A program made the position numbers and the translations under genes. From assembly GCA_963746885.1 (NCBI GenBank), contig CAVVDM010000003.1, positions 1 through 64,000 on the forward strand: a DNA stretch of 64,000 bases. The letters run 5' to 3'. Origin of the DNA: DATARH01 sp963746885 (GTDB taxonomy: Bacteria > Pseudomonadota > Alphaproteobacteria > ATCC43930 > CGMCC-115725). A model generated the notes under the pieces. It saw nothing but the letters and a program-made list of their open reading frames with translations. It searched no databases and was not told the origin of the DNA. Of the stretch, positions 38,949 through 47,794 are shown piece after piece (position 1 is the stretch's first letter; every line of letters starts with the position of its first letter).

Positions 38949-40064
38949 ATGAATCGGATCCTGTCAGCGCTCATGTTGCTGGGCGCCGCTGCATTTGCGT
39001 CCGCGCCGCACCCGGCGCTGGCCGGCGCGCCGATCCCGGAGGCGACCGGCATCCCGACTCTGGCTCCAATGCTGGCGCGGATCACTCCGGGCGTCGTCAA
39101 CATCGCGGTGCGCGGCCGGGTCCGCGAGCAGAACCCGCTGGCGCAGGATCCGTTCTTCCGGCAATTCTTCAACCTGCCGCAAGGCCAGCTTCCACGGGAG
39201 CGCGAGACCCAGGCCACCGGCTCCGGCGTCATCGTCGATCCCGCGCGCGGCTATATCCTGACCAACGGCCATGTCGTCGAGAACGCGACAAGAATCGAGG
39301 TCACCACCAAGGACAACCGGCGTTTCACGGCGCGGCTGATCGGCCGCGACAGCGACACCGACATCGCCGTGCTGCAGATCCCGGCCGAGGGGCTGACCGC
39401 TGTGCCATTGGGCGATTCCGAGCGGCTGCAGGTCGGCGACTTCGTGCTGGCGATCGGCAATCCGTTCGGCATCGGCCAGACCGTGACCTCGGGGATCGTC
39501 AGCGCGCTCGGCCGCAGCGGTCTCGACATCGAGGGTTATGAGGATTTCATCCAGACCGACGCGTCGATCAACCCGGGGAACTCCGGCGGCCCGCTTGTCA
39601 ACCTGCAGGGCCAATGCGTCGGCATCAACACCGCGATCCTGGCGCCGGGCGGCGGCAATATCGGCATCGGCTTTGCCGTGCCGATCGACATGGCGCGCCG
39701 CGTCATGGACGAGATCATCCGCTACGGTAAAGTCAAGCACGGCCGGATCGGCGTGGCGATCCAGGACCTGACCCCGGACCTGGCGGAGGCGCTCCACACC
39801 ACGCACACGGAGGGCGCGGTGATCGCCCGCGTCGACCGCGACTCGCCCGCCGCAAAGGCGGGGCTGCGTGCCGGCGATCTGGTGCTGACGATCGACGGCG
39901 TCCCGGTGCGCAGCGGCACTCAGCTACGCAATACGATCGGCCTCACCGGCATCGGCAGCAACGTCAACCTGACGATCGACCGCCGCGGCAAGCAATATAG
40001 CGTGCAGGTGCTCGTCGAGGCGGTCAGCCCGGCCGTCGCGCGGCCCCGCGCCCGTCAGCGTTGA
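38949..40064 (+). CDS. DegP/HtrA-like serine protease
   Basis: A 371-residue periplasmic quality-control protease with one PDZ domain. The start 38949 gives a signal peptide (MNRILSALMLLGAAAF, cleavage after Ala-Leu-Ala). Catalytic triad: His in LTNGHVVENA, Asp in SDTDIAVLQI, Ser in INPGNSGGPLV. The PDZ domain spans about residues 265-355 with GRIGVAIQDL and AGLRAGDLVLTIDG. Single-PDZ length fits DegS/DegQ-short forms, but no membrane anchor remains after cleavage. It precedes dnaJ-cbpM on the same strand by 30 bases, so a proteostasis operon is plausible. Confidence 0.9.
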   Translation: MNRILSALMLLGAAAFASAPHPALAGAPIPEATGIPTLAPMLARITPGVVNIAVRGRVREQNPLAQDPFFRQFFNLPQGQLPRERETQATGSGVIVDPARGYILTNGHVVENATRIEVTTKDNRRFTARLIGRDSDTDIAVLQIPAEGLTAVPLGDSERLQVGDFVLAIGNPFGIGQTVTSGIVSALGRSGLDIEGYEDFIQTDASINPGNSGGPLVNLQGQCVGINTAILAPGGGNIGIGFAVPIDMARRVMDEIIRYGKVKHGRIGVAIQDLTPDLAEALHTTHTEGAVIARVDRDSPAAKAGLRAGDLVLTIDGVPVRSGTQLRNTIGLTGIGSNVNLTIDRRGKQYSVQVLVEAVSPAVARPRARQR

Positions 40065-40094
40065 CCGCCCGAACTGGCCCGGATGGGATAGAAA

Positions 40095-41105
40095 ATGGCG
40101 ACGCAAACCCCCTATGAGGTGCTCGGCGTCAAGCGCGACGCCAGCGCCGACGACATCCGCAAGGCCTATCGCAAACTGGCCAAGGAGTTTCATCCCGACC
40201 TCAACCCCGGCAAGCCCGCCGCCGAGGCGCGCTTCAAGGCGGTGACCGCGGCCAATGACATCCTGTCCGATCCCGAGAAGCGGGCGCGCTATGATCGCGG
40301 CGAGATCGACGAGACCGGCGCCGAGCGACCGCGCTATTCCTATCGCCCGCATGCCGAGGGCGCACAGGGCCGGAAATACCGGCCGCAAGGCGAGATGAAT
40401 GTCGAGGATCTCGACGATCTGTTTGCTATGTTCGGACGCGGCGGCGCCAGAGCGGGCGCACGCCGCGCCGGGCGGGGTGGCGAGGGGTTTGCGATGCCCG
40501 GTGCGGACCGCCATTTCACGCTGACCATCGAGTTCGTCGAGGCGGCGACCGGCGGCAAGAAGCGGCTCGCGCTGTCGCCCGAGGAATGGCTCGACGTGAC
40601 GATCCCGCCGGGCATCGACGCGGGGCAGGTGCTGCGCCTCAAGGGCAAGGGCGATCCAGGCTTTGGCGGCGGCCCCCAGGGAGCACCACCACCGGGCGAC
40701 GCGATGATCGAAGTGCTGGTCGCGCCACACCCGTTCTTTCGCCGCGACGGCGACGACATCCTGCTCGAACTGCCGGTAAGCCTGCCCGAGGCGGTGCTCG
40801 GGGCGCGCGTCGCCGTGCCGACCGTGACCGGGCCGGTGACGATGACGATCCCCAAAGGCTCCGACAGCGGCACCCGGCTGCGCCTGCGCGGCAAGGGCAT
40901 CGTGCGCCGGCGGCATGGCGCCGAGGCGGCGGGCGATCAGTATGTGACGCTCAAGGTGATGATCGGCGCCGGCGACGACCCCGAACTCGCCGAGTTTCTC
41001 AAGGGCTGGGCCGAAAAGCACCCGACCGCGCCGCGCCGCGCGATGGCTGCGGACACCCCGCCGGGAGCGGGCGCCGGGACAAGCGACACGGCGGGGGCAG
41101 CATGA
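40095..41105 (+). CDS. cbpA: DnaJ-type co-chaperone, CbpA-like
   Basis: A 336-residue type II J-protein. The J domain (residues 5-70) has the HPD motif in KEFHPDLNPGKP. A Gly/Arg-rich linker follows, with no zinc-finger cysteines, then two C-terminal beta domains including LDVTIPPGIDAGQVLRLKGKG and VPTVTGPVTMTIPKGSDSG. It stimulates DnaK ATPase. The next gene, overlapping by four bases, encodes its modulator CbpM, which supports the CbpA call. Confidence 0.88.
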   Translation: MATQTPYEVLGVKRDASADDIRKAYRKLAKEFHPDLNPGKPAAEARFKAVTAANDILSDPEKRARYDRGEIDETGAERPRYSYRPHAEGAQGRKYRPQGEMNVEDLDDLFAMFGRGGARAGARRAGRGGEGFAMPGADRHFTLTIEFVEAATGGKKRLALSPEEWLDVTIPPGIDAGQVLRLKGKGDPGFGGGPQGAPPPGDAMIEVLVAPHPFFRRDGDDILLELPVSLPEAVLGARVAVPTVTGPVTMTIPKGSDSGTRLRLRGKGIVRRRHGAEAAGDQYVTLKVMIGAGDDPELAEFLKGWAEKHPTAPRRAMAADTPPGAGAGTSDTAGAA

Positions 41106-41437
41106 TCGGCATGGACGAGCTGATCCGCCGCTTCGCGGAACTCGACCGCCTCGAGCTGACGCGGTGGATCGAGAACCGCTGGCTCCTCCCCGAGCCGCCG
41201 GGCGACAGCGGGCCCGGTGGCGAACGCTGGCAATTCCGCGAGGTCGACATCGCGCGGGTCGAGCTGATCCTCGACATCCGCCGCGAGTTCGCGGTCGACG
41301 ACGAGGCGCTGTCGTTGGTGCTGGGCCTTGTCGACCAGGTCTACAGCCTGCGGCGCCAGATGCGCCGCCTGTGCGACGCGCTCGAAGCGCAGCCGCCCGA
41401 CATCCGCGACGCGATCCGGCGGGCGCTGCCCCGGTGA
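41102..41437 (+). CDS. cbpM: Chaperone modulator CbpM
   Basis: A 111-residue MerR-like helix-turn-helix protein that binds the J domain of CbpA and restrains it. N terminus MDELIRRFAELDRLELTRWIENRWL, given in part, followed by WQFREVDIARVELILDIRREF and a C-terminal helix LVDQVYSLRRQMRRLCDAL. The ATG at 41102 overlaps the dnaJ stop by ATGA. Coupled expression with CbpA fits the known pair. Confidence 0.83.
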   Translation: MIGMDELIRRFAELDRLELTRWIENRWLLPEPPGDSGPGGERWQFREVDIARVELILDIRREFAVDDEALSLVLGLVDQVYSLRRQMRRLCDALEAQPPDIRDAIRRALPR

Positions 41438-41488
41438 ACGGATTGTCACGGCCCGGGAAGCCGGGGCGGAAGGATTGGTTCCGCGGCG

Positions 41489-41629
41489 CTACAGCCGCAC
41501 GTTCTCGCTCTTGTAGGTGTCGCGCGCGCTGAGATCGACGATGTGCGACACCCACATCGCGGCGGCGCCAATGACGAGCGCGGCGACGACGCCGGCAATG
41601 AAGGATTTGCTTGCGAACAGGGCTTTCAT
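41489..41629 (-). CDS. 46-residue single-helix membrane peptide at the end of the formate dehydrogenase operon
   Basis: A short frame MKALFASKSFIAGVVAALVI followed by Gly-Ala-Ala-Ala-Met and a polar tail ending Tyr-Lys-Ser-Glu-Asn-Val-Arg-Leu. One membrane helix (residues 9-28) with a basic N terminus, so N-in topology or a signal anchor is predicted. It lies 43 bases after the PepSY-like gene on the same strand and is the last frame of the leftward operon. I do not recognise a family. A small accessory subunit of the enzyme is possible. Confidence 0.5.
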   Translation of the reverse strand: MKALFASKSFIAGVVAALVIGAAAMWVSHIVDLSARDTYKSENVRL

Positions 41630-41672
41630 CCGTGTGTCCTCGCGTGGCTACGCCCCGGTCCCGCGCCGTCGG

Positions 41673-42165
41673 TCAGGGCCTCGCCGCGGTGCTGCGGAAA
41701 CTCTCCCGCCGGATCGTCGTGGCGATGGCATCATCGCGCGGCGTGCGGTCGGCGGGCGAGGACAGGGCGTAGCCGCTTACATCGTTGCGGAACTGCGGCA
41801 CCAGTGCGCCGCTGGCCGCATCGACGATCAGCGTCTCCACCGCAAAGGCGTCGTCGAAATCGCCGCCGGGGCGCATCACCGTCATTCGGTAGACCGGCTT
41901 GCCGTCGAGTTCCTCGCGTTCGCTTCGCAGCACCCGGACGCCGAAACGGTCGGCGAGCGCCTTGGCCAGCCGTTGTGCCGTCTCGTCCGGCTGCGGCGCC
42001 GGCGTCACCACGCCATGCGTTCGCTACCGGCGCCAGCGACTCGAGGTAGCGCTCGATCTGCCCGCTGCCCGGGGACGGTGCCGGTTGCTGCGATTGTGCG
42101 GCAATGCCCGGGGCGCTCTGCGACAGCACCAGCCCGATGACCGCAAGCAGAACACGCAGCAGCAT
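41673..42165 (-). CDS. Secreted PepSY-like protein (one frame break)
   Basis: A protein of about 163 residues. The ATG at 42165 opens a signal peptide (MLLRVLLAVIGLVLSQSAPG, cleavage near Ile-Ala-Ala). After a frame change near 42013 the remainder reads TAQRLAKALADRFGVRVL, DGKPVYRMTVMRPGG and ETLIVDAASGALVPQFRND. The last pattern, strand-strand then Asp-Ala-x-x-Gly, resembles PepSY domains. It follows the cytochrome b subunit gene by 17 bases, so it belongs to the operon. Its role there is unknown. Confidence 0.6.
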
Positions 42166-42182
42166 CGCGCCCTCTCTCCGGC

Positions 42183-43295
42183 TCAGTCGTCGGCGCCCAC
42201 GGGCCGGGTGTCGCCGCCGGGTTTCTGCGGCAGCGTCTCGGCCCACAGCGGATGGTGCTCCTTTGCCCAATTCGCATCGACATCGCCGGTGGCCATCGCG
42301 TCGAACGCACCCTCCATGCCGATCGTGCCAAGGTAGACGTGCCCGAAGATCAGGGCGATGAACATCAGCCCCACTGCGGCGTGCCAGAGCTCAGCCAGCT
42401 GGGCCTCGGCGAGCGGCGTCAGCGCCGTCGGCAGATGGAAGCCGATCAGGTTCAGCGCCGCAAAACTCTGCGAGAACCAGTGATAGCGAAACGGAAACAG
42501 CAGCGTCCACCCCGACAACGCAACCGAGACGCCGCCGAGAATCACGACCCAGAACAATATCTTCTGGCCGGCGTTGAACTTCCACGCAGGCGGCTCGGCG
42601 GACCGTTTGCCGAACAGGCCGCCGCCATGCCGCAGCCACGCCCAATCGGCCCGGCTTGGCAGGTTGTCCTTCACCCACATCAGGAACATCAGGACGATGC
42701 CAACCATGAACGCGAACGCCAGGTAATTGTGCAGCAGCTTGCCGATTTCGGTCAGCCGCGCGAACAGATAGGCGCCGATCAGTGGCCGGATCACATAGCG
42801 TCCGTAGAGCATGTTGAGGCCGCTGAGGCCAAGCACGACAAAGCTGCCGGCAACCAGCCAATGGACAAAGCGCTCGAAGTCGTTGAAGCGGGTAACGACG
42901 CGGCCGCTCCAGCCGCCGCGGATGCGGATGCGGCCGCGGATCAGGAAAAAGATCGCCAGTAGCGCGATAACGCCGAGTTCGCCGATGGCGCCCCACCTCG
43001 TCAGCTTCCCGTTGTGCCACTCGCGAAACACCTGTCCCGGCTGGATCAGCACCCCCGCCATCTTGTTCGGGATCGCGACCTCGCCCTCGGCGCCATGACG
43101 GATCAGGCGCCATTCCTCGGCACCAGCGGGGCCGGCGGTGTTGCGGGGCTGGCCCACCGCGCGCTGCGCCTCGGCGGGCGGGCTGAACAGCACGATGGCG
43201 GCGGCGAGCCCGGTCGCGCTCATGACCAGCACAAGCACGGACGCCCACAGGAACGCGCCGAGCACGCTGCGGCGCGGCGCCGCGCGCGTCTTCAT
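42183..43295 (-). CDS. fdhC: Formate dehydrogenase gamma subunit, cytochrome b
   Basis: A 370-residue membrane subunit that takes electrons from the beta subunit to quinone. Start ATG 43295 shares one base with the beta-subunit stop. An N-terminal helix and periplasmic part (to about residue 95) are followed by the FdnI-type four-helix cytochrome: RFNDFERFVHWLVAGSFVVL near 133 (heme His), IGKLLHNYLAFAFMVGIVL near 185, KILFWVVILGGVSVALSG and ELWHAAVGLMFIALIFGHVYLG near 318. The His residues match cytochrome b556 ligands. Extra length relative to FdnI lies at the N terminus. Confidence 0.9.
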   Translation of the reverse strand: MKTRAAPRRSVLGAFLWASVLVLVMSATGLAAAIVLFSPPAEAQRAVGQPRNTAGPAGAEEWRLIRHGAEGEVAIPNKMAGVLIQPGQVFREWHNGKLTRWGAIGELGVIALLAIFFLIRGRIRIRGGWSGRVVTRFNDFERFVHWLVAGSFVVLGLSGLNMLYGRYVIRPLIGAYLFARLTEIGKLLHNYLAFAFMVGIVLMFLMWVKDNLPSRADWAWLRHGGGLFGKRSAEPPAWKFNAGQKILFWVVILGGVSVALSGWTLLFPFRYHWFSQSFAALNLIGFHLPTALTPLAEAQLAELWHAAVGLMFIALIFGHVYLGTIGMEGAFDAMATGDVDANWAKEHHPLWAETLPQKPGGDTRPVGADD

Positions 43296-43897
43296 CAGCT
43301 GCGCCCACCCTTCTGCTGGTAGGCGGTGCCCCAGCCCCACGCGCCGGAGCCGAAGCCGCGCGCCACGACACGCTCGCGATAGATGTCGGAGAGAACGTCG
43401 CCGTCCCCGGCGAGCAATGCCTTGGTCGCGCACATCTCGGCGCACAACGGCAATTTGCCCTCGGCGATGCGATTGCGGCCATAACCGCCGTCGGCCGCCG
43501 ATTTGTAATCAAGGTTGTCGGGCCCGCCATTGCAGAAGGTGCACTTGTCCATCTTGCCGCGGCCGCCGAAATTCCCCGCCTGCGGGAATTGCGGCGCGCC
43601 GAACGGGCAGGCGTAGAAGCAATAGCCGCAGCCGATGCACAGATCCTTCGAGTGCAACACGACGCCCTCGGCCGTCTGATAGAAGCAGTCGACCGGGCAG
43701 ACCGCCATGCACGGCGGATCCGAGCAGTGCATGCAGGCGACCGAGATCGAGCGCTCGCCCGGCTTGCCGTCATTCAATGTGACGACGCGGCGCCGGTTGA
43801 TGCCCCAAGGCACGCCGTTCTCATTCTTGCAGGCGGTGACGCAGGCGTTGCACTCGATGCAGCGCTCTGCGTCGCAGAGGAACTTCATCCGCGCCAT
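43295..43897 (-). CDS. fdhB: Formate dehydrogenase beta subunit, iron-sulfur
   Basis: A 200-residue ferredoxin-like subunit wiring the catalytic subunit to cytochrome b. GAGGAGC precedes the ATG at 43897. Four cysteine groups can bind four [4Fe-4S] clusters: CIECNACVTACKNEN, CMHCSDPPCMAVCPVD, CIGCGYCFYACPFG and the CTFC...CAEMC pair. There is no C-terminal membrane anchor, unlike FdnH of enterobacteria; anchoring would rely on the gamma subunit. Lies 10 bases downstream of fdhA. Confidence 0.93.
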   Translation of the reverse strand: MARMKFLCDAERCIECNACVTACKNENGVPWGINRRRVVTLNDGKPGERSISVACMHCSDPPCMAVCPVDCFYQTAEGVVLHSKDLCIGCGYCFYACPFGAPQFPQAGNFGGRGKMDKCTFCNGGPDNLDYKSAADGGYGRNRIAEGKLPLCAEMCATKALLAGDGDVLSDIYRERVVARGFGSGAWGWGTAYQQKGGRS

Positions 43898-43907
43898 GGC
43901 CCGCTCC

Positions 43908-46814
43908 TCAGGCTTTCTCGATGCGGCAGAGGGTGCACTTGGTCTCCTGCATCTGGGTGACCGAATCGTAGCCGTAGGTCTGCGCCGTGTTGGTCGACTC
44001 GCCCAACACGAACGGGTCGGCGCCCTTGGGATATTTCGCGCGCAAATCCTTGCCTTCGAAATGCCCGCCGAAGTGGAACGGCATGAAGGCGATGCCGGGA
44101 CCGACGCGCTCGATGACCTTGGCAGCGACCTTGACCTTGCCGCCCTCGGGGCCGTGCACCCAGACCTGCTCGCCGTTGCGGATGCCGGCATTGTTGGCGT
44201 CGCGCGGGTTGATCTCGATGAACATTTCCTGCTGCAATTCGGCGAGCCACGGGTTCGATCGGGTCTCGTCGCCGCCGCCCTCATACTCGACGAGGCGGCC
44301 GGAGGTCAGGATGATCGGGAACTCCTTCGAGACGTCCTTGTCCTGGATCGACTTGTAGAGCGTCGGCAGGCGCCAGGCCGAGGCCACGTCGTTGTAGGTC
44401 GGGTAGTCCTTCACCAAGTCGCGCCGATTGGTGTAGAGCGGCTCGCGGTGAACCGGCACCGGGTCGGGGAACTGCCAGACGATGGTGCGCGCCTTGGCGT
44501 TGCCGTAAGGGGTGCAGCCGTGCTTGATGGCGACCCGCTGGATGCCGCCCGACAAATCGGTCTTCCAGTTGACCGCGCCGATCTTATTGCCGCCGATCTT
44601 CGTGATTACGGGCAGTTCCTGCGGCGTCAGGTCCTTGTCCCAGCCCAGCTTTTGCAGCATGGCCATGGTGAATTCGGGATAGCCGTCCTTGATCTCCGAG
44701 CCGACCGGATAGGAATCCTCAGCGAGCAGGTTGACCCCGTTGCGCTCGACGCCGAAGCGCGCGCGGAAGCCCATGCCGCCCTCCGCCACCGGCAGCGAGG
44801 TGTCGTAGAGCACATGGCTGCCGGGGTGCTTCATCGCGGGGGTGCCCCAGCACGGCCACGGCAGGCCGTAGAACTCGCCGTCGCACGGGCCGCCATTGGC
44901 GCGCAGCGTCACCGTGTCGAAGGTGTGCTGGTGCGCCATGTGCAGCTTCAGCCGCGCCGCCGACTGGCCGGTATAGCCGATCGTCCAGGTGCCGCGATTG
45001 ATCTCGTCCAGCACGTCCTCGACCAGCGGCTGGTTGCCGTTGACCTTGATGTGCTTGAACATCTCCTTGTCGAAGCCGAGCTTCTTGGCAAACAGGTAGA
45101 TGATCTGGTCGTCCGGCTTTGACTCGAACAATGGCTCGACGACCTTATCGCGCCATTGCAGCGAGCGGTTGGAGGCGGTGACCGAGCCGTAATGCTCGAA
45201 CTGCGTCGATGCCGGCAGCAGATAGACGCCGTCCTTGCGGTCCGACATCACCGCGGAAACGGTCGGATGCGGGTCGATGACGACGAGGAGATCGAGCTTC
45301 TCCATCGCCTTCTTGATGTCGCTCTGGCGGGTCTGCGAATTCGGCGCGTGGCCCCAGAATACCTGAGCGCGGATGTTGCTCGGCTGGGCGACATGCTCCT
45401 TGGCCTCGAGCACGCCGTCGAACCAGCGCGACTCGGCGATGCCCTTGGTTTCCATCAGCTTCTTGGTGGCGAAGCGCTTTTGCAGGTAGTCGTAGTCGAC
45501 GTCCCACACCCGCGCCCAGTGGCGCCAGGAGCCTTCGGCGAGCCCGTAATAGCCGGGCAGCGAATCCGGCAACGGTCCGAGATCGGTCGCGCCCTGCACG
45601 TTGTCGTGGCCGCGGAAGATGTTGGCGCCGCCGCCCGACACGCCGACATTGCCGAGCGCCAGCTGCAATGTGCAGTAGGCGCGGGTGTTGTTGTTGCCGA
45701 TCGTGTGCTGCGTGCCGCCCATGCACCAGACGATCGTGCCGGGCTTGTTATGCGCGAGCAGCCGGGCGACGCGCTTGACCTGCGCCTCGGGCACGCCGGT
45801 GACCCGCTCCGTTTCCTTCGGGTTCCACTTGGCGACTTCCTTGCGCGTCTCGTCCATGCCGTAGACGCGGCGGCGGATGTATTCCTTGTCCTCCCAGCCG
45901 TTCTCGAAGATGTGCCAGAGGATGCCCCAGATCAGCGCCACGTCGCTGCCCGGGCGCAGCCGGACATATTCGTCGGCGTGCGCCGCGGTGCGGGTGAAGC
46001 GCGGATCGCACACGATCAATGGCGCGCCGTTCTGCTCCTTGGCGCTGAGGATGTGCACCAGCGACACCGGATGCGCCCGCGCCGCGTTCGAGCCGATGAA
46101 GAACATCAGCCGCGAGTGGCGCATGTCGTTGTAGCTGTTGGTCATCGCGCCGTAGCCCCAGGTGTTGGCGACGCCCGCGACCGTGGTGGAATGGCAGATC
46201 CGCGCCTGGTTGTCGGTGTTGTTGGTGCCCCAGAACGCGGCAAATTTGCGCAACAGATAGGCAGCTTCGTTGGAATGCTTCGAGCCGCCCATCCAATAGA
46301 CCGCGTCCGGCCCGGATTCGCTGCGGATCTTCAGCAGCTTGTCGCCGATTTCGTTGATCGCCTCGTCCCATTTGACGCGCGTCCACTGGCCGCCGACCAG
46401 CTTCATCGGGTATTTGAGGCGGCGCTCGCCGATTGCATGGTCGCGCACCGAGGCGCCCTTGGCGCAATGGCCGCCGATGCTGAACGGGCTGTCAAAGCCG
46501 GGTTCCTGCCGCGTCCACACGCCGTTCTCGACCGTCGCCATCACGGTGCAACCGACCGAGCAATGGGTGCAGACCGTCTTGACCTGCTTGACGTCGGCCG
46601 CCGCGGTTGTTGTCGCCGCTTCCGCCCTCTGCATCATGCCGCCGCCACCGCGCAGGGCCAGCGCGGCGCCGACGCCACCGACCGCCACGCCGGAGCGGCG
46701 CAGAAAGCCGCGTCGATCCATCGTCGCGGCGGCGCTCTGGGCGGTGAAGCGTACCCCCGACGCTACGTGCCCGGAATGACCGTTTGGGACGCCGCTCGAT
46801 TTGCGGATCAGCAT
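43908..46814 (-). CDS. fdhA: Formate dehydrogenase alpha subunit, molybdenum/tungsten
   Basis: A 968-residue catalytic subunit oxidising formate to CO2. Tat signal MDRRGFLRRSGVAVGGVGAA near residue 32 implies periplasmic location. An N-terminal [4Fe-4S] motif is CTHCSVGC plus GGHCAKGASVRDH. The active-site residue is a cysteine (QARICHSTTVAG near 212), not selenocysteine; the adjacent His is the catalytic His. Molybdopterin-binding segments include GSNAARAHPV, IVCDPRFTRTAAHAD and the C-terminal IEINPRDANNAGIRNGE. Single uninterrupted frame. Downstream beta and gamma subunits complete a membrane-bound quinone-linked enzyme. Confidence 0.95.
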   Translation of the reverse strand: MLIRKSSGVPNGHSGHVASGVRFTAQSAAATMDRRGFLRRSGVAVGGVGAALALRGGGGMMQRAEAATTTAAADVKQVKTVCTHCSVGCTVMATVENGVWTRQEPGFDSPFSIGGHCAKGASVRDHAIGERRLKYPMKLVGGQWTRVKWDEAINEIGDKLLKIRSESGPDAVYWMGGSKHSNEAAYLLRKFAAFWGTNNTDNQARICHSTTVAGVANTWGYGAMTNSYNDMRHSRLMFFIGSNAARAHPVSLVHILSAKEQNGAPLIVCDPRFTRTAAHADEYVRLRPGSDVALIWGILWHIFENGWEDKEYIRRRVYGMDETRKEVAKWNPKETERVTGVPEAQVKRVARLLAHNKPGTIVWCMGGTQHTIGNNNTRAYCTLQLALGNVGVSGGGANIFRGHDNVQGATDLGPLPDSLPGYYGLAEGSWRHWARVWDVDYDYLQKRFATKKLMETKGIAESRWFDGVLEAKEHVAQPSNIRAQVFWGHAPNSQTRQSDIKKAMEKLDLLVVIDPHPTVSAVMSDRKDGVYLLPASTQFEHYGSVTASNRSLQWRDKVVEPLFESKPDDQIIYLFAKKLGFDKEMFKHIKVNGNQPLVEDVLDEINRGTWTIGYTGQSAARLKLHMAHQHTFDTVTLRANGGPCDGEFYGLPWPCWGTPAMKHPGSHVLYDTSLPVAEGGMGFRARFGVERNGVNLLAEDSYPVGSEIKDGYPEFTMAMLQKLGWDKDLTPQELPVITKIGGNKIGAVNWKTDLSGGIQRVAIKHGCTPYGNAKARTIVWQFPDPVPVHREPLYTNRRDLVKDYPTYNDVASAWRLPTLYKSIQDKDVSKEFPIILTSGRLVEYEGGGDETRSNPWLAELQQEMFIEINPRDANNAGIRNGEQVWVHGPEGGKVKVAAKVIERVGPGIAFMPFHFGGHFEGKDLRAKYPKGADPFVLGESTNTAQTYGYDSVTQMQETKCTLCRIEKA

Positions 46815-46872
46815 CGTCGTGTCTCCCCCCTTGGGGCAAAGCCGTCTTAACGCGCAGCCGCCTCAGGCCCGT

Positions 46873-47073
46873 TCAGAACCGTGCCGTCTCGTAGTATTTG
46901 CGGATATGCTCGGTCTCGCGATAGCCGCCCGGTTCGGGTGCCGGCTGTTCGGCCTTGGCCGGCGCACCCGACACCAAGAGAGCGGCGCCGGCGACCGGGG
47001 CCAGCCCGGCGAGCTTCAAGAAATCGCGGCGCTTGGCGTTCGAGCCTTGCGGGCTGTCTGATTTGTCCGACAT
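46873..47073 (-). CDS. Small Tat-signal protein of the formate dehydrogenase operon
   Basis: A 66-residue protein. The start at 47073 has GGAGA upstream. KRRDFLKLAGLAPVAGAALL is a twin-arginine signal, followed by only about 30 mature residues (YRETEHIRKYYETARF). Such short Tat peptides accompany formate dehydrogenase genes in many Proteobacteria (sometimes annotated as formate dehydrogenase region Tat target or FdhX). Function unknown; escorting or stabilising the alpha subunit is a guess. Confidence 0.75.
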   Translation of the reverse strand: MSDKSDSPQGSNAKRRDFLKLAGLAPVAGAALLVSGAPAKAEQPAPEPGGYRETEHIRKYYETARF

Positions 47074-47094
47074 GGCGGTTCTCCGCTGCAAATC

Positions 47095-47709
47095 TCAGGC
47101 GATGGCGAAGGCGGTTTGCTCGATGCCGAGGAACAACCGCCCGATGCGGCCGACCGGGGCGTAGAGCCGTGCCGAGGGCGCCGTTTCCAGATCCCGGAAG
47201 AAGCGCCCGGCCCAGGGCGCAATGAACGTGTCGAAGAACGCCTGCTGCCGGGCAAGCGGCGCGGGCGGCCCGAACGAGCCGGTGATCAGTCCGGCGATCA
47301 CTTCGCACAGCGCGGCGATGTGGTCTTCGGGTTCGGCCGCGTCGGCGGCGCGTTCGATCCCCAGCGCCGCGAGGGCACCACGCAGCTCGGCGAGCGGGCG
47401 CTCGTGCAGAAAGCCGGTCAAATAATACGACGCATAGGGCAGCAATTCGCCCCGCCCCACGCCAATGAACAGGTCGTGGTATTCGCGGGCCGCCGTCTCC
47501 GCTGTGGCGGCAGCGGCGGCGCCCGCAAGATCGCGGAACGCTCGGCCAAGCTCGCTGTCGTCGCTCGAAATCTGCGCGAGTGCGGCAAGAATCGCCGCAT
47601 TGGGCGGCGCGCCCACAAGCTGCGCCAGCAGGCGATAGATCTGCGCCCGCAACTCCTCTTCAGGAGGCAATCCCGCGCCGGGCTCGGCTTGGGCGAGCGC
47701 AGCACTCAT
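47095..47709 (-). CDS. TorD-family redox enzyme maturation chaperone
   Basis: A 204-residue all-helical chaperone expected to load cofactor and guard the Tat signal of FdhA. Family signs: AREYHDLFIGVGRGELLPYASYYLTGFLHERPL around residues 73-104 (partly given; YxxLFxGxGxxxxxPYxS is the core), and EDHIAALCEVIAGLI near 128. First gene of the leftward operon torD-small Tat protein-fdhA-fdhB-fdhC. The ATG at 47709 is preferred to one six codons upstream by conservation. Confidence 0.85.
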   Translation of the reverse strand: MSAALAQAEPGAGLPPEEELRAQIYRLLAQLVGAPPNAAILAALAQISSDDSELGRAFRDLAGAAAAATAETAAREYHDLFIGVGRGELLPYASYYLTGFLHERPLAELRGALAALGIERAADAAEPEDHIAALCEVIAGLITGSFGPPAPLARQQAFFDTFIAPWAGRFFRDLETAPSARLYAPVGRIGRLFLGIEQTAFAIA

Positions 47710-47794
47710 GGCGCGACCACCATCCAACCTGCGTTTCTCCCCGACGCGACCATCCCGATCGGATAGCCCGGCCCCTTCATCCCCACGTTACGCG

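Noticed and set aside
46160..46240. Possible selenocysteine in formate dehydrogenase alpha
   Set aside because: The active-site codon reads Cys (ARICHS) and the frame is open throughout; there is no internal TGA and no need for a selenocysteine insertion element.
43707..46850. Two long plus-strand frames antisense to fdhA and fdhB
   Set aside because: Antisense shadows of strongly conserved genes; no start signals or domains.
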